This document shows positions 15,401-19,441 of a stretch of 19,441 bases of DNA, one piece after another. The stretch comes from CAZFVY01 sp964522665 (lineage in GTDB: Bacteria; Verrucomicrobiota; Verrucomicrobiia; Limisphaerales; CAZFVY01), in assembly GCA_964522665.1 (NCBI GenBank), contig CAZFVY010000123.1, positions 1 to 19,441 on the forward strand, read 5' to 3'. Each line of letters begins with the position of its first letter. The stretch's first letter is position 1. The notes under the pieces were generated by a model. It was not told the DNA's origin, ran no database searches, and was given only the letters and a program-made list of their open reading frames with translations. A program made the translations under genes and the position numbers.

Positions 15401-16500
15401 AACTCGCCATTCGGCCCCCAATACGGAATCAGAATCGGATTGACCCAATCCCATTGAACCTCACCCTTCGCGTCCTTTCCTTTGATGCCCAGCCCACAAA
15501 ACTGCGCATTAGGCTTCGCCTCCGGTGAAGCCGCCGCGTCGGAGTCCGACGAAGACGGGCCACCCTTGCGCGTAAAGATCCCCGCCCCAACCAACACATC
15601 CTCCGGGAACCGATCCAACAGCCCCAGCGCCAACGTCCGGTTCTCCTTCGTGCTCGACCGGAACCCGAACCCGTCAATCTCCGCGTCGGTGAACCCGCGC
15701 TTGGTCTTCAACTCCGCGCGATGCTCCGGCGTCAGCGACAGCAAATCATAAAACGCCCGCAAGGACGGACTCTCCTCCGGCCCTTCGTCGTCCGGCTTCC
15801 CCTCCTCCGGCGGCTCCGCGCCGTCCCCACCATCATTCCCATCATTCCCATTCTTCCCATCATCCGCGGGCCGCACATCCACAGTGCCCACGCCACCACC
15901 CTTGATCATCGCCCCCTTGATCGCCCGCTCAACCTTCCTCCGCAACTCCGCGTCCGCGGCGTCCAGGTTAGAAGTGGGCGCGCCCTCCGTGCCATCGGAA
16001 GGCGCGCCCCGTTGGGGACCATCTGGCGCGCGGTCAGAATCAGCGCGTTGGGCGGCAGCGCCCGGTTGAAGAACCGGCTTACCATCGCCGGCTTCCGGTG
16101 GGTTCGAGTCGGCGGCCGGAGGGAAATTCTCGCGTCCACCACCCACCAAATCAGAAAAATCACCCGTCGTCGCCGCCGCGCCCGCCCCGTCCGATCCCGA
16201 TTCAGAATCAGGATCGCCGCGGCGAAGCCTTGGCGAAGCCGGGCCGTCCGCCCCTCCCCCATCTGAGTCTGATCTATAACTATCATACTCATCCCCAGCC
16301 GACTTCCCCCCAAAAACCTCCCGCGTCCCCTTCTCCTTTGCCGGCCCAATCACCCCCCGCTTCTCCAACTCCTCGAGCAACCCGACCGCGCGCGTATAAC
16401 CGACGCCCATCGCGCGCATCAAAACCCGCGTGCTGGCGACACGCTCGCGCCGCACCATCTCCATCGCTTGATTGACCAGCGATTCCCAATCCCCGACCGG
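12427..16500 (-). CDS. FtsK-gamma / TOPRIM primase-like / DUF927-like helicase fusion, N-terminus cut by gap
   Basis: 1357 residues remain; numbering here starts at the gap edge. Residues 1-62 (AMEMVRRERVASTRVLMRA... GYTRAVGLLEELEKRGVIGP) match the FtsK gamma winged helix. A repeat-rich linker runs to about 245. A TOPRIM-like primase part follows, with VVICEGEFKACA (E413) and VAVVFDNEE (D471). A DUF927-like region lies around 740-880 (SHFGWHADASAWAVSD). The ATPase has Walker A GERGGGKTT (930-938), an acidic Walker B IPVWYEEYE (975-983), a sensor-like AIVTGEN (1019-1025) and an arginine (R1035). This set fits a mobile-element or phage replication protein that primes and unwinds DNA. It leads the minus-strand gene run. 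The true start lies in or beyond the N gap; the frame beyond the gap is unrelated upstream sequence of the U32 gene. Confidence 0.8.
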   Translation of the reverse strand, partial: PVGDWESLVNQAMEMVRRERVASTRVLMRAMGVGYTRAVGLLEELEKRGVIGPAKEKGTREVFGGKSAGDEYDSYRSDSDGGGADGPASPRLRRGDPDSESGSDGAGAAATTGDFSDLVGGGRENFPPAADSNPPEAGDGKPVLQPGAAAQRADSDRAPDGPQRGAPSDGTEGAPTSNLDAADAELRRKVERAIKGAMIKGGGVGTVDVRPADDGKNGNDGNDGGDGAEPPEEGKPDDEGPEESPSLRAFYDLLSLTPEHRAELKTKRGFTDAEIDGFGFRSSTKENRTLALGLLDRFPEDVLVGAGIFTRKGGPSSSDSDAAASPEAKPNAQFCGLGIKGKDAKGEVQWDWVNPILIPYWGPNGELLDLRAHKGSTASGRPRLYVARFGALAGNDHGSAESRPTPQCVVICEGEFKACAVAAALGGLVHAVALPGISMARDDSAGSYPLVQDLHAELKRVGVKRVAVVFDNEEKGDPKLASFKADDHKRYDTQIWSRYLAISLAAKNYDAKVGWLPDSWRDEKGKADWDGALARLRDGTYAKHGKDGSNEGGNPATAAEIRKLFLAVLKEARPGNEFAQLGLFDGKAEAIIRKGVAKKFLKPLLLSGSDRELSIAKKLDRFARESGPGRDGIALVRKVSEAYRNCIGCYYILKSVLKDRKDREWWQAKLESAQKLGRTDGEWDAAFAIERVLEGSPFPVSDFTLTPMYSVQRGPKINRRVLLRGRLGAERIAMLDAESLSQPTKFRVWLANQGGFSWSTGQQELDALMAQMNRELDGLQVYELSHFGWHADASAWAVSDCLITSPKSPDEPAIKVTPDEEGILWHQGIGYRIGETDWEGEAFRLGRPTLRPSVGLALGDVESEEGWKLVEGAEDDPVAVRSLFQQLAFYLRETLRGSEAYMALGAVLAFAAAPEFFEREGNFPGFWIAGERGGGKTTLAGWMMQMWGFRRSGGIKMGDSTRVGMQLAAQQYCNIPVWYEEYEQGLDRLKVEFLKSLMDRAPASKKEFGEQVRHIRTNAIVTGENTSGKSSIEQRFVHINVSEQRRKEGRSEEELRTFMRWFELNQKFFFTLGRFALLHRARFVAAFDRIWQEWCADPALKGTETRSRKVHGVSYAGFMAMVEILATEGKNGTAGNGGKDGILKTLVIEEAELQKFRIDMVVHTGIAVRDVRADVNVNQVWTHVVTAFKLGIFRDVMAHCFKAVQLPGPGYPPGAENQTGAALGLATGWASYVLYVDYAAVFEHLQAHLRKAGRELPLSTRDARDQMASQRYFLPGSHRQRFGKGASPSLCWAIAVDYHPAGYRPVSDEELFKSREGVASQRWADPRKGELFLVVEAAQGGGEATEANDSDAPRMAL
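13076..13117. repeat. GGGAAGGAT-type 9-bp minisatellite, in-gene copy
   Basis: On the minus strand about four to five 9-bp units (GGGAAAAAT, GGGACTGCT, GGGAATGGT, GGGAAGGAT) code for GKNGTAGNGGKDGI in the C-terminal part of the helicase protein. Confidence 0.6.
14850..14891. repeat. GGGAAGGAT-type 9-bp minisatellite, in-gene copy
   Basis: On the minus strand the block contains GGGACTTATGCGAAGCATGG then GAAGGATGGGAGTAATG, coding for GTYAKHGKDGSNEGG in the linker after the TOPRIM part. Confidence 0.55.
15824..15863. repeat. GGGAAGGAT-type 9-bp minisatellite, in-gene copy
   Basis: Near-perfect 9-bp units on the minus strand (GGGAAGAAT, GGGAATGAT, GGGAATGAT) code for GKNGNDGNDGGDG in the linker before the primase part. 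Confidence 0.7.
15976..16009. repeat. GGGCGCGCC hairpin inside the helicase linker
   Basis: Perfect 9-bp arms GGGCGCGCC (15976-15984) and GGCGCGCCC (16001-16009), with an inner TCCG/CGGA stem and TGCCAT loop, form a very stable hairpin. It codes for RGAPSDGTEGAP in the helicase linker. Confidence 0.7.
16193..16249. repeat. Bipartite palindromic element, copy 3 (inside a gene)
   Basis: GATCCCGATTC and GAATCAGGATC (16193-16215) form a palindrome with one mismatched pair around a central A. It abuts CGCCGCGGCGAAGCCTTGG and following bases. It codes for GPASPRLRRGDPDSESGS in the linker after the FtsK-gamma domain, aligned residue for residue with copies 1 and 2. Confidence 0.75.
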
Positions 16501-16600
16501 NNNNNNNNNNNNNNNNNNNNNNNNNNNNNNNNNNNNNNNNNNNNNNNNNNNNNNNNNNNNNNNNNNNNNNNNNNNNNNNNNNNNNNNNNNNNNNNNNNNN
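16501..16600. other. Assembly gap of exactly 100 N
   Basis: A run of 100 N marks a scaffold join of unknown true length. It removes the start of the helicase gene and any junction between the phage-like block and the U32 gene. Confidence 0.98.
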
Positions 16601-16666
16601 CATACCATCCGCGTAACCCACTGGTAACAAACATCCTGATAGCCCATCAAACGAGAACCTGTTACA

Positions 16667-19291
16667 ATGACGGAATCGCGGATGCAAACGGTTGAAACCA
16701 TATCCCAAGCGGGCCCCGGGCGGGAATCGCCGGGCCGGGTCCTGGCGCGCCCGGAACTGCTCGCGCCCGCTGGCGATTGGGAATGCGCGCGGGCGGCGGT
16801 CGAGAATGGGGCGGACGCAATCTACTTTGGCCTCGAACGTTTCAACGCCCGGATGCGCGCGCACAATTTCACCCAGGCCGACCTGCCGAAGTTGATGGAG
16901 TTTCTGCATCGGCGCGGGGTGAAAGGTTACGTCACGTTCAACACGCTCGTCTTCGCGGATGAATTGGCCGAGGCGGAACGCTACTTGCGCAGCTTGATCG
17001 CGGCCGGGGTCGATGCGGCCATCGTCCAGGATGTCGGCGTCTGCCGATTGATCCGCCGGCTCTCGCCTGATTTCCCGATTCACGCCTCGACGCAAATGAC
17101 CGTCACCAGCGCCGCCGGGGTCGAATTTGCCAAGGAACTCGGCTGCAACTTAGTCGTCCTGGCGCGGGAATGTTCGCTCAAAGAAATCGAACGAATTCAG
17201 GCGGCGCTGCGGCCCGCGGCCGAACCGGACGCAGGGCGAATCGACGCGTCTTTGCCGTTGGAGGTATTTGTTCACGGCGCGCTCTGCGTCGCTTACTCGG
17301 GCCAATGTTTGACGAGCGAAGCGCTCGGCGGACGTTCGGCGAATCGCGGCGAATGCGCGCAAGCGTGTCGCATGCCTTACGAATTGATTTCAGATGGCCA
17401 GACCGTGCCATTGGGTGATCGGCGCTATCTGCTTAGCCCACAGGACCTTGCCGGGCTGGAACTCCTGCCTGAAATGATCCGCGCCGGGATCGCGTCGTTA
17501 AAGATCGAAGGCCGGCTCAAGACACCCGAATACGTCGCTAACATCACCCGCGTTTACCGCCGCACGCTGGATGCCGCGATGGCGCCGACGAATGTCCCGG
17601 GAACCGAGGTGTTCGGGGAAGCATGCGAAAGCTCCCGTTATGACCTGGAGATGGGCTTTTCGCGCGGACTGTTCACGGGCTGGTTTGGTGGGGTCGATAA
17701 TCAAAAGCTCGTGCATGCCCGTTTTGGCAAGAAGCGCGGGGTCTTTCTCGGCCGGGTGAAGCGCCTCGATCGAGGAAAGGTTATCCTCCACGCGGAAGGA
17801 CCGCTTAAGCCGGGTGATGGCGTGGTTTTCGACGCTGGCCAACCGGACAAACCGGAAGAAGGCGGCCGCATCTACGGCGTCGAGCGGCGCGGTGACGACA
17901 CCATCGTCGCGTTCGGCAACGACGACTTGGATTTCAGTCGCATCCACGTCGGGGACCGCCTCTGGAAGACGAGCGACCCGGCGCTGGACCAGCGGTTGCG
18001 GCAATCGTTCGCCCCGGGGAAACTCCATTTTCGCCGCCCGCTACGATTCGAAGTCCACGGAGCGGTGAATCGGCCGTTGACGGTAATCGCGCAGGACGAA
18101 CAGGGGCACATCGCCAAGGCGGATTCCACAATGCCGTTGGCCGTCGCCGAAAAGCAACCGCTCACCGAAGACCTACTGCGCAAGCAATTGGGCCGGCTGG
18201 GCGATTCGCCGTTTGAGCTTGGGGAACTTGCCTGTCATTTGGAACCGGACCTGATTCTGCCGGTGAGCGAATTGAATCGGCTCCGCCGCGATTTGGTGCG
18301 CGAACTCGAAACGCAACGGGCGGCGCCGAAACGATGGAGCCTCGTTGCGGATGGCGAACCGGTCTCCGCGCCGGCGTCCACGCGCGGGGCGGCCGGCGCG
18401 ACGCTTGGAAATGAGTCGGAGTTGGTGGTCTTGGTGCGGAATCTCCAACAATTAGAGATCGCCATCCGGTCTGGCATTCGGGTCGTTTACTGCGAATTCG
18501 AAGACCCCAAGAAGTACCGCGCCGCGGTGGAGCTTTTTCGCGCCGCGCCTCGCCCTGAGACCGTCGGCGCCGGCGCCGCGCCGACCATCTGGGTAGCGCC
18601 GCCGCGCATTACGAAGATGGGCGAGGAATGGATTCTCAAACAGGTCCGCTCCTGCGACGCCGACGGTTACCTGATCCGCAATTACGATCACCTCAAATAC
18701 TTCGCCGATTGCCGGCGGATCGGAGATTTCTCGTTGAACGTCGCCAACGCCTGGACTGCCGATTATTTCATTCAGCGTTTCGGTCTCGAACGCGTCACGG
18801 TTTCCTACGATCTGAACGCCGCGCAACTCGAGGCCCTGCTCCGCTCCGCCCCGCCCGAATGGTTCGAAATCACGCTGCACCAGCACATCCCGATGTTTCA
18901 CATGGAGCATTGCGTCTTTTGCGCCTTCCTCTCCACCGGAACGGACTACACGAACTGCGGACGCCCCTGCGATAAACATGACGTCGCCCTGCGCGACCGC
19001 GTCGGCGCCGCGCACCCGCTCAAAGCCGACGCCGGTTGCCGCAACACCGTCTTCAACGCCGTCGCCCAAACCGGCGCCGAGTATTTCCCGCGCTTCCACG
19101 CCCTCGGCGCCCGCCGCTTCCGCCTGGAATTCCTCAACGAGACCCCAATTCAGGTCGAGCGGACCATCACGAAATACCGTCAATTGTTGGCCGGCGAAAT
19201 TCCCGGAGCGCAATTGTGGCGGGAGCTTAAGCTGCTCAGTCAGCTCGGCGTCACACGTGGGCAGATGGCGAGGCCGGAGACGGTCCGTTAG
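16667..19291 (+). CDS. U32 peptidase family protein, RlhA-like (874 aa)
   Basis: The N-terminal TIM-barrel part begins RPELLAPAGDWECARAAVENGADAIYFG in pattern, as in all U32 proteins. The family signature is present at about 199-217 (EVFVHGALCVAYSGQCLTS) with cysteines C207, C214, C230 and C234 (GECAQACRMPYEL), which in relatives hold a 4Fe-4S cluster. A middle DUF3656-like region follows. The C-terminal part has a second cysteine-rich site (HMEHCVFC...TNCGRPCDKH, about 745-770). E. coli RlhA, which hydroxylates C2501 of 23S rRNA, is 653 aa, so this longer form has an added C-terminal half, common among large bacterial U32 proteins. ATG at 16667 was used; ATG at 16682 is possible and would better fit a TACAAT box at 16663. 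It is probably a host housekeeping gene. Confidence 0.9.
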   Translation: MTESRMQTVETISQAGPGRESPGRVLARPELLAPAGDWECARAAVENGADAIYFGLERFNARMRAHNFTQADLPKLMEFLHRRGVKGYVTFNTLVFADELAEAERYLRSLIAAGVDAAIVQDVGVCRLIRRLSPDFPIHASTQMTVTSAAGVEFAKELGCNLVVLARECSLKEIERIQAALRPAAEPDAGRIDASLPLEVFVHGALCVAYSGQCLTSEALGGRSANRGECAQACRMPYELISDGQTVPLGDRRYLLSPQDLAGLELLPEMIRAGIASLKIEGRLKTPEYVANITRVYRRTLDAAMAPTNVPGTEVFGEACESSRYDLEMGFSRGLFTGWFGGVDNQKLVHARFGKKRGVFLGRVKRLDRGKVILHAEGPLKPGDGVVFDAGQPDKPEEGGRIYGVERRGDDTIVAFGNDDLDFSRIHVGDRLWKTSDPALDQRLRQSFAPGKLHFRRPLRFEVHGAVNRPLTVIAQDEQGHIAKADSTMPLAVAEKQPLTEDLLRKQLGRLGDSPFELGELACHLEPDLILPVSELNRLRRDLVRELETQRAAPKRWSLVADGEPVSAPASTRGAAGATLGNESELVVLVRNLQQLEIAIRSGIRVVYCEFEDPKKYRAAVELFRAAPRPETVGAGAAPTIWVAPPRITKMGEEWILKQVRSCDADGYLIRNYDHLKYFADCRRIGDFSLNVANAWTADYFIQRFGLERVTVSYDLNAAQLEALLRSAPPEWFEITLHQHIPMFHMEHCVFCAFLSTGTDYTNCGRPCDKHDVALRDRVGAAHPLKADAGCRNTVFNAVAQTGAEYFPRFHALGARRFRLEFLNETPIQVERTITKYRQLLAGEIPGAQLWRELKLLSQLGVTRGQMARPETVR

Positions 19292-19330
19292 CTTTGTGAA
19301 CTGTCAAGAGTGAGAACTGACACCGACATG

Positions 19331-19360
19331 GACACACTTGCGTGTCTTAAGAATCTTTTC
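19331..19360 (+). terminator. Weak hairpin after the U32 gene
   Basis: GACAC (19331-19335) and GTGTC (19342-19346) pair around a short loop, followed by TTAAGAATCTTTTCC. The stem is short and the T-run broken, so a terminator is only possible. The rest of 19292-19441 shows nothing recognisable. Confidence 0.25.
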
Positions 19361-19441
19361 CTCCACATTTGTTATACCTGCAGGGGAAATCACTCTCATC
19401 CGGCCATGGGGAAGCTCGGCGATTGTAACCCACTAAACGGG

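Noticed and set aside
15824..15863. Possible CRISPR or tandem-repeat array
   Set aside because: The units are contiguous 9-mers in frame without spacers; no CRISPR array and no tRNA or rRNA gene was seen in the window.
16501..16701. Extension of the helicase reading frame across the N gap to 16701
   Set aside because: The frame is only open because N codons are not stops; the sequence beyond belongs to the U32 upstream region.
18894..18909. parS-like TGTTTCACATGGAGCA in the U32 gene
   Set aside because: It codes for the conserved MFHMEHC motif of the protein, so protein constraint explains it.

Overview
The window is one high-GC bacterial fragment, most likely from a Verrucomicrobiota member (Pedosphaera/Limisphaerales type). 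The host guess rests on three points. A small secreted protein (653-979) carries the 'W..YMVQA....DW..LG....FYRV' module typical of Verrucomicrobia exported proteins. Several short dispersed repeats recall those of that group, which is my recollection and not a search. A large U32 peptidase-family gene sits at the right end. A 100-base N run (16501-16600) is a scaffold gap, so the link between the two halves is not proven by sequence.

Region 1 (1-16500): every supported gene is on the minus strand and reads from the gap towards position 1. In transcription order they are: a large FtsK-gamma/TOPRIM/DUF927-like helicase (truncated by the gap); a one-helix membrane protein; a small basic protein; a small XRE-like HTH protein; thymidylate synthase; a T4 gp1-type deoxynucleoside monophosphate kinase; two tiny zinc-ribbon proteins; a 97-aa protein coupled to an 831-aa tail-hub-like protein; a zinc-binding 156-aa protein; an AAA+ ATPase; a 1309-aa unrecognised protein; a secreted Verrucomicrobia-type protein; an ASCH protein; and a partial gene leaving the window. 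Replication, nucleotide supply and virion-like genes together suggest a prophage or phage-derived element. No integrase, terminase, portal or capsid gene is visible here.

Region 2 (16601-19441): a plus-strand U32/RlhA-like gene with two cysteine-rich iron-sulfur-type sites, followed by a 150-bp non-coding tail with a weak hairpin. This looks like ordinary chromosome.

The most unusual feature is the density of short repeats inside the phage-like block. (i) A bipartite palindromic element occurs three times inside genes, in the same orientation and reading frame, coding for related peptides of the type GP.SPRLRRG[DE]. Its second half also occurs alone just after two stop codons. (ii) A 7-bp tandem motif (AAGGCTG/AATGCTG) lies at four gene junctions and puts stop codons in all three frames. 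(iii) A 9-bp GGGAAGGAT-type minisatellite occurs in three linkers of the helicase gene and in one spacer. (iv) There is a strong GGGCGCGCC hairpin in the same helicase linker, and (v) an 86-bp element with inverted ends. Repeats usually seen as host elements, found inside phage-type genes, suggest long residence or domestication.
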